This document shows, one piece after another, positions 17,161-26,391 of a stretch of DNA of 64,000 bases (position 1 is its first letter; each line of letters starts with the position of its first letter). The notes under the pieces were generated by a model. The model saw only the letters and a program-made list of their open reading frames with translations. It did no database searches and was not told where the DNA came from. The DNA is from Vulcanimicrobiota bacterium (lineage in GTDB: Bacteria; Vulcanimicrobiota; Vulcanimicrobiia; Vulcanimicrobiales; Vulcanimicrobiaceae), in NCBI GenBank assembly GCA_027459645.1, contig DAIDHQ010000030.1:186001-250000 (forward strand). Direction: 5' to 3'. A program made the translations under genes and the position numbers.

Positions 17161-17472
17161 ATGCTCGTTAAGGACCGTGTGGGCGTACTCGATATCGAAC
17201 GACGCGAAGAGATGGCATTCCAGCTCGCCGTTCTCCAAGATGCAAGCCAGCAAGCGGACGAATACTGGGGGAACTGGTTGTGGCAGCGCGAGCAGCCACA
17301 TTTCGGACCGAGCGGGGCCTTGATCGACGCCTTGTGCGATCGCTACGACGTGGGTACCGTCAAGGGCGCGTGGCGCAAGTGGTTCGACGTCCTGACGAGT
17401 TGGGAGTTCGTCGACGCGCTTATCGGACGAGACGCGCGAGGAATTGTGGCCGATGCCCAACGTGTTCGTTGA
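17161..17472 (+). CDS. Hypothetical protein
   Basis: MLVKDRVGVLDIERREEMAFQLAVLQDASQQADEYWGNWLW; no family recognised. Confidence 0.5.
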   Translation: MLVKDRVGVLDIERREEMAFQLAVLQDASQQADEYWGNWLWQREQPHFGPSGALIDALCDRYDVGTVKGAWRKWFDVLTSWEFVDALIGRDARGIVADAQRVR

Positions 17473-17905
17473 AGGCGCGCACCAGCGATTCGATTCCCTG
17501 GCGGTCTTCCACCGAGAACCGCGCCTTGTCCGGACTATCGATGTCAAAGACGCCGTAGCATCCGCGTTCGTCGCCGACCGGCACGACGATCTCGGAGGCG
17601 GACGCGCTGTCGCACACGATGTGATCCGCAAAGGCCCCGACGTCGTCGACCACCAGCGTTGAGCCTGCCGTAAACGCTGCTCCGCAGACGCCTCGGCCCG
17701 AGGGTAAGCGCGTACACGCGGGCTTGCCGTTGAAGGGACCGAGGACCAGATCTCCCGCGTCGTCCGCGAAATAAAAACCGGCCCAGTTCAGGCGTGGGAT
17801 TTCGTGGTAGACGAAGGCGGCGAAGTTTGCGGCGCTGGCGAGAAAATCGGATTCTCCGGAGAGCAACGCTTGTACCTGAGCGGTAAGCAACGGATAGTCG
17901 GGCAT
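17420..17905 (-). CDS. msrC: Free methionine-(R)-sulfoxide reductase, GAF-domain fRMsr
   Basis: LNWAGFYFADDAGDLVLGPFNGKPACTRLPSGRGVCGAAFTAGSTLVVDDVGAFADHIVCDSASASEIVVPV. Confidence 0.9.
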   Translation of the reverse strand: MPDYPLLTAQVQALLSGESDFLASAANFAAFVYHEIPRLNWAGFYFADDAGDLVLGPFNGKPACTRLPSGRGVCGAAFTAGSTLVVDDVGAFADHIVCDSASASEIVVPVGDERGCYGVFDIDSPDKARFSVEDRQGIESLVRAFNEHVGHRPQFLARLVR

Positions 17906-17941
17906 AACGGAGGTTTCTCCCAGACGGTGGTGTTTGCTTTT

Positions 17942-17956
17942 TACCTCGCTGAGGTA
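17942..17956. promoter_or_regulatory. Perfect palindrome TACCTC-GCT-GAGGTA in divergent msrC/Crp-like intergenic region
   Basis: Read directly; between divergent starts 17905(-) and 17983(+). Confidence 0.45.
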
Positions 17957-17982
17957 CAAAGCGGGTACGACGGGAGAGGTGT

Positions 17983-18756
17983 ATGTTCGAGGTCCAGAAA
18001 GGATCGTCGCGCAGCATTGTCGGGTCCACGCTACCGGCCGTCCACGCCGTATTCGGGAACCGCCTGCTCGACGCATTAGCGCGGGAAGACGTCAATCGTC
18101 TCTCGCCGCACATCAGACGGGTGTTTTTGCATCGCGGGCAAGTGCTCAACGCGCCCGGCGAGCCTCCGGAATTCGTGTACTTTCCGATCGACGCGCTGGT
18201 CTGGAGTTGGACGGCGACGACCGGGGCGGAACGGCCGACGTCCTTATTTGCCTCCGGACGCCGCGGCGCTGCGCCGCTGGCGGAATTGTTGGGGGTTCGA
18301 TCGATTCCGGTCGAGGTTGCGGTGCTCTCTCCCGGGAGCGCGTGGCGGTTGCCGCTCTCCGCGCTGGGGGGTGCGGGACGAAGCGTCGAGTCGTCGATGC
18401 AGGCGTTGCTCTCGCGGTATGCCTACGCGTCGTTCGCCGCCAGCAGTTTTCATTTGGCGTGCAACTCCGAACACAATGTCGACCGGCGTCTTGCACGTTG
18501 GCTGCTCTTTATCATGGATGAAACCGGAAAGCCGGAAGCATCGCTGACGCACCAGCAGATTGCCGACGTTGCCGCGATCCGCCGTCCTTCCGTTTCGCTC
18601 GCGTTTTCGGATTTACAACGCCGCGGAATCATTCGCGTTCATCACGGGCTCGTGCAGATTCTGGATCGCGAGCGCCTCGAACGAGAAACCTGCCCCTGCT
18701 ACACCGCCGTGCGTGACCTCATGGAGGAAACGTTCTCCGACGAAAGCGCGTCCTAA
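17983..18756 (+). CDS. Crp/Fnr family transcriptional regulator
   Basis: cNMP-like N-domain and C-terminal winged helix LTHQQIADVAAIRRPSVSLAFSDLQRRGIIRVHHGLVQILDRERLE. Confidence 0.85.
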   Translation: MFEVQKGSSRSIVGSTLPAVHAVFGNRLLDALAREDVNRLSPHIRRVFLHRGQVLNAPGEPPEFVYFPIDALVWSWTATTGAERPTSLFASGRRGAAPLAELLGVRSIPVEVAVLSPGSAWRLPLSALGGAGRSVESSMQALLSRYAYASFAASSFHLACNSEHNVDRRLARWLLFIMDETGKPEASLTHQQIADVAAIRRPSVSLAFSDLQRRGIIRVHHGLVQILDRERLERETCPCYTAVRDLMEETFSDESAS

Positions 18757-20006
18757 TGCCAGCGGATAAAGGCGAGTGACGCCGCGGTAATGATACCGGT
18801 GATGACCCAGCCTGCCGTGGAGAGCCAGGCGGGCGCAATTTCGCCGTGCATCATCTTTCGATCGCGGCTGAGCAAGACGAGCAGCGAGAGCGTTACCGGC
18901 GTACCGATCCCGCCGGCTATAGAAGCGATGAAGAGCAGTTTGAGCGGCGGAATCGCAAGCAGCGTGAACGCCGTACCCGTCGCGACGCAGACGAACAGCG
19001 TTGCATAGAATCGCTTTGCGTCCCGCGGATGCTTGTCGAGCGATCCGCCCCAGCGAAACGTCGAGCTGACCGCGTTCGCGGTTCCGGCTGCAAGCACCGG
19101 CAGCACGAGCATTGACGAGCCGAAGAGGCCGATGCCGAAGACCATGGAGGCCCATTTACCCGCGATCGGTGCGAGCGCTTGCGCCGCTTCCTGTGCGGTG
19201 TTAATGCTTTTATGATGCACGCCCAGCGTCGCGGCCGTTCCGACGAGGATGAACCACAGCACCAGCCCCGTGATAAGCGTTCCCGGTAAGGCTGCGAGCT
19301 GAATCGCCCACACCGCTCGCTTCGGCGGCGCTTCGTCGGCGATCTCGACCGTCTGCCAATAATACGAATACGTGGTGAGCGCCGTTCCGATGAGGGCGAT
19401 GATGGTCGAAACGTAGAGGTTGTCGTTTTTGAAGTGCGGGATGAAGCCGAGCGCGACCGCATGCCAATTGGGACGCGCGAGAAACGTGGTTGCGACGTAG
19501 GCGAGAAACGCCAACGGCAGCACGATGAGCACGCGCCGCATGCGTTCCATGTTGCTAAAGATGAGTAGCACCACGATCCCGAGCGAGATCGGCACGAGCC
19601 ACCATTCATACGGGATGGGCGTCAGCAGATGCAGTGCCGCGGCGCCGGCTTCCAAATCGGCCGCATACGTGACGATATTGACGCCGAGGATGCAGACGAG
19701 CGAAAGAAGTGCGATCCACAGTCCGTAGCGGCGCCGAATCGCCGATTGCAGACCTTCGCGGCAAACGGTGGCTACTTGCGTTCCGATCGCTTGGACGATC
19801 GTGAACATCGGAATGATGAGAACGAGCAGCCACTCGAGGCCGTAGACGATCGTCGCGCCGGCGATTGCGAGCGTTCCGACCGTCGTGGGATCGTTGTCCG
19901 AGGCGGCGCTGATGAGACCCGAGACGAACGAGGCTTTCGACGCCTCGACCGCCTCGGTGTCGTTGAGCAGTTCGCCGACGGTCTCTTGCGCGTCGTCGCT
20001 ACGCAG
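18753..20006 (-). CDS. NRAMP family divalent metal transporter; 5' end uncertain (only CTG start candidates upstream of Met 19808)
   Basis: Open frame upstream of the listed Met encodes SFVSGLISAASDNDPTTVGTLAIAGATIVYG (NRAMP TM1 DPxx region), continuing MFTIVQAIGTQVATVCREGL...TFLARPNWHAVALGFIPHF. Confidence 0.8.
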   Translation of the reverse strand: MRSDDAQETVGELLNDTEAVEASKASFVSGLISAASDNDPTTVGTLAIAGATIVYGLEWLLVLIIPMFTIVQAIGTQVATVCREGLQSAIRRRYGLWIALLSLVCILGVNIVTYAADLEAGAAALHLLTPIPYEWWLVPISLGIVVLLIFSNMERMRRVLIVLPLAFLAYVATTFLARPNWHAVALGFIPHFKNDNLYVSTIIALIGTALTTYSYYWQTVEIADEAPPKRAVWAIQLAALPGTLITGLVLWFILVGTAATLGVHHKSINTAQEAAQALAPIAGKWASMVFGIGLFGSSMLVLPVLAAGTANAVSSTFRWGGSLDKHPRDAKRFYATLFVCVATGTAFTLLAIPPLKLLFIASIAGGIGTPVTLSLLVLLSRDRKMMHGEIAPAWLSTAGWVITGIITAASLAFIRWH

Positions 20007-21186
20007 TTACCAGTCGCTCCGCATGCGCAGTCCCGTTCCCATGCCCCTGGAGTTGTGCCGGTGGAAGCAGTTCGACCTTCAGCCAACCCGGCTCGTGTTT
20101 CGAGAACGACTGGTATGCTGAGACGGCATCCTCGATGGGCTCTTGCTTGGTCAGAAGCTTCGACGGCGAGATCGTGCCGTCGGCGGCGAGGCGTACGAGC
20201 ATCGGAAGGTAGCGGCGGTGAGGGCAGTCGCCCATGCGCAGCGTGACGTTCTTGCCAAAAGCTTTGCCGATCGGGAACGTCGTCTGTGCCGGCGGATACA
20301 CGCCTACCAGGCTGATGTGTCCGGCTTTAGCGACGATCTCCACCGCCCATTCCAGCGCCTGCGAAGGTTTGTCGCCCGGTGCGAATCCGTCGTTTGGCGG
20401 GCCGCCGCGGCCGTAGGCGTCGATGCCGACCGCATCGATCACGCAATCCGCACCCGTCCCGCCGGTAAGCGAGGCGATGGCTTCGACGGGGTCTTCGCTC
20501 ATGAAATTGATGGTTTCCGCGCCTTGCTTGGCGGCCATCTCCAAGCGGTTTTCGACGCAATCGATCGCGATGATCCGCCCCGCGTCGAAAAGCTTCGCGC
20601 TTGCGATCACGAGTTGCCCGACGGACCCGCATCCGAGCACGACGACGAGGTGGCCCGGTTTGATCGACGCCATGTCCGCCGCAAAATAGGCCGTCGGAAA
20701 GATATCGGAGAGCACGATCGCGTCGTCGTCGCTCACCGAATCGGGCAGTTTCACCGCGCCGACGTTGGCGAACGGAATGCGGGCGTATTCGGCTTGGAGA
20801 CCTTTGATGTTTCCGGAATCTTTCGGCCCTCCGAAAAACGCCGTGTTCTTCGGATTGACGGGATTGGCGTCGTTGCATTTCGAGTAGTAGGATGCGCGGC
20901 AGTAGGAACACGTTCCGCAACCGATGGTCGATCCGACGACGACGCGATCGCCTGCTTTGAGATTACGGCAGTCCCGGCCGGTCTCTTCGACGATGCCGAC
21001 CGCTTCGTGTCCGACGGTTTGGCCTTCTTGCATGCCTTCGAACGAACCGCGTACGAAGTGAAGATCCGTGCCGCAGATCGCGCTCGCCGTCGTGCGTACG
21101 ATGGCGTCGTTCGGCGCCTCGATCTTCGGTTCGGGGACGTCGTCGATCCGGACGTCCCCGATGCCGTGATACACGACCGCTTTCAT
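19999..21186 (-). CDS. Zinc-dependent alcohol dehydrogenase (formaldehyde-dehydrogenase-like MDR)
   Basis: MKAVVYHGIGDVRIDDVPEPKIE...ICGTDLHFVRG...GHEAVGIVEE...GCGTCSYCRASYYSKC...GCGSVGQL. Confidence 0.93.
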   Translation of the reverse strand: MKAVVYHGIGDVRIDDVPEPKIEAPNDAIVRTTASAICGTDLHFVRGSFEGMQEGQTVGHEAVGIVEETGRDCRNLKAGDRVVVGSTIGCGTCSYCRASYYSKCNDANPVNPKNTAFFGGPKDSGNIKGLQAEYARIPFANVGAVKLPDSVSDDDAIVLSDIFPTAYFAADMASIKPGHLVVVLGCGSVGQLVIASAKLFDAGRIIAIDCVENRLEMAAKQGAETINFMSEDPVEAIASLTGGTGADCVIDAVGIDAYGRGGPPNDGFAPGDKPSQALEWAVEIVAKAGHISLVGVYPPAQTTFPIGKAFGKNVTLRMGDCPHRRYLPMLVRLAADGTISPSKLLTKQEPIEDAVSAYQSFSKHEPGWLKVELLPPAQLQGHGNGTAHAERLVTA

Positions 21187-21205
21187 GTAAAATACCTCGT
21201 TCTGC

Positions 21206-21583
21206 TCAAGGATGCTGATTCGTAAAGGGGGTGTTCTGATCGTAGATCAGCTTCCAGTTGTCCCCATCTTTGACGAAAAGCAAAAACAAGAGAAAGCGCG
21301 TGAGTCCTTGAGTTGTGGAGTAGCGAACGTTCGTCAGCGCCCATGCAGCGCCGTCGCGTTCCTCACTCCACACCACCGACGGCTCGAATACCCAGCCGCC
21401 CTCCGCGAACCACCCGCGATGTGCGGCCACGGCGTCGTCGTATCCGTGAATGATCGAACCGGTCGGTCCGATCAGGCGCACGTCGTGATGCAGCGTGCGC
21501 GCGAAGCGCTCGACGTCGCGACGCGCAATCGCATCGAGATGTTCGGTGAGTGCGTTCGAGAATGCGGTTTGGCGATCGATCAC
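21206..21583 (-). CDS. SnoaL/NTF2-like (DUF4440-type) protein
   Basis: IDRQTAFSNALTEHLDAIARRDVERFARTLHHDVRLIGPTG...; GTG start overlapping SDR stop. Confidence 0.7.
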   Translation of the reverse strand: MIDRQTAFSNALTEHLDAIARRDVERFARTLHHDVRLIGPTGSIIHGYDDAVAAHRGWFAEGGWVFEPSVVWSEERDGAAWALTNVRYSTTQGLTRFLLFLLFVKDGDNWKLIYDQNTPFTNQHP

Positions 21584-22308
21584 GGCCAGGACGTCTCCTC
21601 GTTCGGGCAAATCAACAGCTCGCGCACGTCGCAACCCTTCGGTTGCGCGAGTGCGAAAACGACCGCCGCAGCAACGTCCGAAGGCGCGTTGAGCCGGGCG
21701 TCGGGTCCCGGCTTGTACTGCGGATCGCGTCCGTCGAAGAACGACGTCGCCATGCCGCCGGGAAGCAAGAGCGTTACGCCGACGCGCCCGCGCAGTTCGG
21801 CCGAGAGCGCGCGCGTGAAGCCGACCACGCCGAATTTGCTCGCGCAATAGGCGGTCGCATCGGAGAGCGCCCGCAGCCCGAGGGTCGAAGCGACCGTCAC
21901 GATACGTCCTTCGTGCTTTTCCAGATACGGTAGTGCGGCGCGAACGAGCGCGGCCGTTCCGATCAGATTGACGCCGATCACGCGCTGCCACTGGTCGAAC
22001 GGAACCTTGTCGAACGGTCCGCATGCGTCGATGCCGGCGTTTGCGACGACGCCTCGCAGATTGCCGTGTTTTGCGGCGGCTTCCGTGACGGCGCGTTCGA
22101 CTGCCGCGGCATCGCTTACATCCACCCGCACGTAATCGCGGCTCCCGCGCGCGTCGCGAACGTCGAAGACGACGGGCGTACCGCCGGCCTCGGCGATTGC
22201 GTCGGAGATCGCTGCCCCGAGCCCCGACGCGCCCCCCGTAACGACGTACGTTCCGGAAAGTCTGGGCGCCGTCGTTGCGGCTGCCGATTCACGAATGACC
22301 GTTTCCAT
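21580..22308 (-). CDS. SDR family NAD(P)-dependent oxidoreductase
   Basis: YVVTGGASGLGAAISDAIAEAGG...VVANAGI...STLGLRALSDATAYCASKFGVVGFTRAL. Confidence 0.93.
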   Translation of the reverse strand: METVIRESAAATTAPRLSGTYVVTGGASGLGAAISDAIAEAGGTPVVFDVRDARGSRDYVRVDVSDAAAVERAVTEAAAKHGNLRGVVANAGIDACGPFDKVPFDQWQRVIGVNLIGTAALVRAALPYLEKHEGRIVTVASTLGLRALSDATAYCASKFGVVGFTRALSAELRGRVGVTLLLPGGMATSFFDGRDPQYKPGPDARLNAPSDVAAAVVFALAQPKGCDVRELLICPNEETSWP

Positions 22309-22320
22309 TCTGGTATGCTC

Positions 22321-23271
22321 CTATGCGTGTGTCGTTGATAAAGCCGTTTTGAACCACGCGAGCGTCTGCGCGAGGCCTTCGGCCATCGGTGTGTGCGCGC
22401 GCCACTGCAGCACGTCGCGAACGCGCGTGAGATCAGGGCGGCGCTGTTTCGGATCGTCTTCCGGAAGGGGTAGCGACCGCACGCGCAACGGTACGCCGGC
22501 AAGTTCGGCGATCGTTCGCGCAATCGTCATTACCGTGACCTCCTCGTCGCTCCCGAGATTCACGAGCCAGTGTGCGGGCGAGTCGACTGAGGCAAAGCGC
22601 AGAATCCCTTCCACGAGATCGTTTACGTAACACAGCGAGCGCGTTTGGGACCCGTCGCCGAAAACCGTAAACGGTTCGCCCGAAAGCGCTTGTGTGATAA
22701 ACGCCGGCACGACGCGGCCGTCGCGGCGCCGCATGTGAGGTCCGTACGTATTAAAGATGCGCACGATGCGCGCGTCCAAAGCAAACGCGCGCCGGAACGT
22801 CGCGACGAGCGCTTCCCCGTAACGCTTTGCCTCGTCGTAGCACGAACGCGGTCCGATGGGATTGACGTTGCCCCAATAAGTTTCCCGCTGGGGATGTTCC
22901 AGGGGGTCACCGTAGGTTTCCGACGTGGAAGCGTAGATCAAGCGCGCGCCCTTTGCGAGCGCGAGCGACGCGCAACGTTCGGTTCCAAGGGAGTTCACCC
23001 GTAGCGTCTCGAGCGGTCGTTCCGCATAATCGATCGGGCTTGCGGGCGACGCGAAATGAAAGACCGCATGAAGCGCGTCGAAGGCGGGAAGCCCCGCGCA
23101 CACGTCGGCCTCCACGAAGCGAAAGCGTTCCGATTCGAGCAATGGTGCGACGTTCGCGAGGTCGCCGGTGGATAGATCGTCGATTCCCGTCACCGTATGT
23201 CCCTCGGCGACGAGCGCCTTCGCAAGATGCGAGCCGAGAAAGCCCGCCGCGCCCGTGACGAGCGCAATCAT
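22321..23271 (-). CDS. NAD-dependent epimerase/decarboxylase, UDP-glucuronate decarboxylase-like
   Basis: MIALVTGAAGFLGSHLAKALVAEGHTVTGIDDLSTGD...FHFASPASPIDY...STSETYGDPLEHPQRETYWGNVNPIGPRSCYDEAKRYGEAL. Confidence 0.88.
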   Translation of the reverse strand: MIALVTGAAGFLGSHLAKALVAEGHTVTGIDDLSTGDLANVAPLLESERFRFVEADVCAGLPAFDALHAVFHFASPASPIDYAERPLETLRVNSLGTERCASLALAKGARLIYASTSETYGDPLEHPQRETYWGNVNPIGPRSCYDEAKRYGEALVATFRRAFALDARIVRIFNTYGPHMRRRDGRVVPAFITQALSGEPFTVFGDGSQTRSLCYVNDLVEGILRFASVDSPAHWLVNLGSDEEVTVMTIARTIAELAGVPLRVRSLPLPEDDPKQRRPDLTRVRDVLQWRAHTPMAEGLAQTLAWFKTALSTTHA

Positions 23272-24584
23272 GCGGTCACCGCGTGCGAGCGGGGGCGCGC
23301 GATGCCGACATAGCGATACCCGAGAGCGCGCATGCGCGCGGCATCGAGTGCGTTTCGAAAATCGAAGATCAGCGGAGTTCGCATCCGTGTTCGCTGTTCT
23401 TCCCAATTCATCGCGACGTATTCGTGCCAGCCGGTCGCGAGCACGGCGAAGTCTGCGCCGAGAAGGGCGTCGCTTGCATGTTGGGCGTACTGCGCCTTGT
23501 CGCGCAACGCGGCTCGCCCCGCACCGAGCGCGAAGGGGTCGTGAACGCACACGTTCGCGCCGCGATTGTGAAGCGAACGCACGAGCGGAAGAGCGGGCGA
23601 TTCCCGCACGTCGTCGGTATTGGCTTTAAAGCTCAAACCCAGGACGGCCGCGCGGCTGCCCTCGACGTCACCGTGATGCGCTTCGATCGACGCGAGCGCC
23701 CGCTCGATCTGACGACGGTTGACGTCCAGCACCGCTTGCAGTAACGCCGGCTCGATCGCGTGCGAGCGCGCGACGTGGGCGAGCGCGCTTACGTCTTTAG
23801 GCAAGCAGGACCCCCCGAAGCCAAGGCCCGGCTGCATATACCCCCGACCGATGCGACGATCGTATGCAATGCCTTCGAGAACGTCGTCGACGTCGGCGCC
23901 CGTCGCCTCGCAGATGTTCGAAAGTTCGTTTGCGTAGGAGATCTTCATCGCGAGAAACGCGTTTGCCGCGTACTTGATCATCTCGGCCGTGTGCGGTTGC
24001 ACGACGAGGACGGGCGCATCGATGGCCCGGTAGAGATCCCTCAACAACGATGCGGCCGTTTCGTCGGCGGTTCCGATCACGATGCGATCGGGATGCATGA
24101 AATCGGCGATGGCGCTGCCCTCGCGTAAGAATTCGGGATTGCTCGCTACCGCGAAGGTTCGGGCGCCTCCCTCGCGTTCGAGAATGCGTGCGACCAAATC
24201 GGCGGTCTCAACGGGGACCGTCGATTTATTAACGACGAGCAGACCGGAAGCTGCATGATGCGCGATCGCGCGCGCGGCTTGGCGAACGTACGTCAGATCG
24301 GCATCGCCCAACGGACCGACGGGCGTACCGACCGCTATAAACGCGATCTCTCGTGCGCGCAATGCTTCTTCGATTGCGGATGTAAAACGCAGGTGGCCTT
24401 CGCGCGTGACGCGCACGACGAGCGGCGCCAAGCCCGGCTCGTAGAAGGGCAAGCGGCCTTCGCGCAGTTGCGCGATCTTCGTAGTGTCGGTGTCATACGC
24501 GACGACGTCGTTGCCGAACGACGCGAGGCATGCTGCGGTAACGAGTCCGACGTATCCAGTTCCGCAAACGGCGACGGTATGCAT
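23268..24584 (-). CDS. UDP-glucose/GDP-mannose dehydrogenase family protein
   Basis: MHTVAVCGTGYVGLVTAACLASFGNDVVAYD...KYAANAFLAMKISYANELSNICEATGADVDDV...GLGFGGSCLPKDVSAL. Confidence 0.95.
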   Translation of the reverse strand: MHTVAVCGTGYVGLVTAACLASFGNDVVAYDTDTTKIAQLREGRLPFYEPGLAPLVVRVTREGHLRFTSAIEEALRAREIAFIAVGTPVGPLGDADLTYVRQAARAIAHHAASGLLVVNKSTVPVETADLVARILEREGGARTFAVASNPEFLREGSAIADFMHPDRIVIGTADETAASLLRDLYRAIDAPVLVVQPHTAEMIKYAANAFLAMKISYANELSNICEATGADVDDVLEGIAYDRRIGRGYMQPGLGFGGSCLPKDVSALAHVARSHAIEPALLQAVLDVNRRQIERALASIEAHHGDVEGSRAAVLGLSFKANTDDVRESPALPLVRSLHNRGANVCVHDPFALGAGRAALRDKAQYAQHASDALLGADFAVLATGWHEYVAMNWEEQRTRMRTPLIFDFRNALDAARMRALGYRYVGIARPRSHAVTA

Positions 24585-24720
24585 GCACGCTTCGTTGCCA
24601 TTCGTGCGTGCGATTCAACGCGCGCAACATGTTATGTTGCGAACAGCACGTGCGCATAACAACGCGCTTATTGGGAATCGTTTTGGGCGTGCCCCCTTTT
24701 GTGAAGGACGAGTAAGCGGA

Positions 24721-26391
24721 GTGAACGTTCTCGGTATCAACGCAGTTTTTCATGACAGCAGTGCGACGCTCGTTCGCGACGGTGAGATCGTCGCTGCTGC
24801 GGAAGAAGAACGTTTTACGCGCCGCAAACATGCTAAGCCGTGCGTACCGTTTAGCGCCTGGGAGCTTCCCGTGCAATCCGCCCGCTGGGCGCTTGAGTTC
24901 GCGGGTCTTTCGCCCGAAGACGTCGATGCGGTCGCCTACTCGTACGATCCGGATCTCGCGCCGGGCGATCACGCTACGGACGTGACCCAAGATGCATGGG
25001 AGCCTTTGCGGACGCTCTACGCGCGTCGCTTTCCGCTTTTTCTCAAGACGGCGCTTCCGGGAATCGAAGGGGCACGCGTCGAGTTCGTGCCGCACCACGT
25101 CGCTCACGCGGCTTCGGCATATCTTGCCGCTCCATTCGAACGATGTGCGGTGCTCGTCCTCGACGGGCGCGGTGAATCCGCATCGGGACTGCTCGGCGTC
25201 GCGCGCGGGGGCGACTTGGAAATGCTCGCCTCGGCATCGTTGCCGCATTCGCTCGGCTTCGTTTATGAGGAACTCACCGAGCACCTCGGGTTTCATCGCT
25301 CGTCGGATGAGTACAAGGTCATGGGCTTGGCGGGATACGGAAAGCCTCGTTACATCGAACGCTTTCGCGAGATCGTGCGCGTGGAAGGGCCGCAGTTCTT
25401 TGTGGACGGACTCGATTATCGGCAGTTCGTTGCACCACGCCGCGACGGTGAAGCGTTCTCGTCGGAACATGCCGACCTGGCATGCAGCGTGCAGCAGCGC
25501 TTGGAAGAGGTCGTTCTCGAGCTCGCGCGCTGGTTGCACGCGCAGACGGGCGAGCGCAACATCGCAATGGCCGGCGGCGTGGCGCTCAATTGCGTGGCCA
25601 ACGCAAGGCTTGCGGCAGAAGGACCGTTCGAGCGCGTCTGGGTGCAGCCGGCCGCCGGAGATGCGGGGACGTCGCTCGGCGCGGCGCTCTTTGTCGCTCG
25701 TGCCGACGGCGATCGCGTGCAGCCGATGCGCAGCGCCGCGCTCGGCCGTCAATGGGACGACGATGCGATCGAGCGGTGGTTGCAAACCGCGGGCATTGCC
25801 TACGAACGCTCGAGCGATATCGCGAAGCTCGTCGCGCAAACGATTGCCGACGACGGCATCGTGGCCTGGTTTCAGGGGCGCAGCGAGTTTGGGCCGCGGG
25901 CGCTCGGGCACCGCAGCTTGCTCGCCAACCCGCGTTACGCGCGAAATCTCGAACGGCTCAACGACGTCAAAGGGCGCGAACAGTTTCGGCCCGTCGCACC
26001 CATGGTGCTCGAGGAACGCGCCGGCGAGATCTTTATCGGAGCGTTGCCGAGCCCGTTCATGCTCTTCACGCATCGGGTTCGAGAGGAATGGAAAGAGCGC
26101 ATTGCGGCAGCAGTCCACGTCGACGGAAGCGCTCGGATACAGACGGTGAATCGCGAACGCGAGCCTCTGGTCGCCCGCATGCTCGACGAGGTGGACCGGC
26201 TGACGGGGACGCCCGTCGTCATTAACACGAGTTTGAATACCGCCGGGCGTCCGATGGTCGACGACGTTCGCGACGCTCTCGAATGCTTCGGTTCCGCGCC
26301 GATCGACCTGCTTGCCATCGGTTCGTTCGCGATTCGGCGTTGGAACGCGTTTGCATCGCGCGCGGAGCGCACTATGGTCGCGGCGCGATGA
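24721..26391 (+). CDS. Carbamoyltransferase (NodU/CmcH family)
   Basis: VNVLGINAVFHDSSATLVRDGEIVAAAEEERFTRRKH...NIAMAGGVALNCVANARL...GRSEFGPRALGHRSLLANPR...TPVVINTSLNTAGRPMV; GTG start. Confidence 0.95.
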   Translation: MNVLGINAVFHDSSATLVRDGEIVAAAEEERFTRRKHAKPCVPFSAWELPVQSARWALEFAGLSPEDVDAVAYSYDPDLAPGDHATDVTQDAWEPLRTLYARRFPLFLKTALPGIEGARVEFVPHHVAHAASAYLAAPFERCAVLVLDGRGESASGLLGVARGGDLEMLASASLPHSLGFVYEELTEHLGFHRSSDEYKVMGLAGYGKPRYIERFREIVRVEGPQFFVDGLDYRQFVAPRRDGEAFSSEHADLACSVQQRLEEVVLELARWLHAQTGERNIAMAGGVALNCVANARLAAEGPFERVWVQPAAGDAGTSLGAALFVARADGDRVQPMRSAALGRQWDDDAIERWLQTAGIAYERSSDIAKLVAQTIADDGIVAWFQGRSEFGPRALGHRSLLANPRYARNLERLNDVKGREQFRPVAPMVLEERAGEIFIGALPSPFMLFTHRVREEWKERIAAAVHVDGSARIQTVNREREPLVARMLDEVDRLTGTPVVINTSLNTAGRPMVDDVRDALECFGSAPIDLLAIGSFAIRRWNAFASRAERTMVAAR

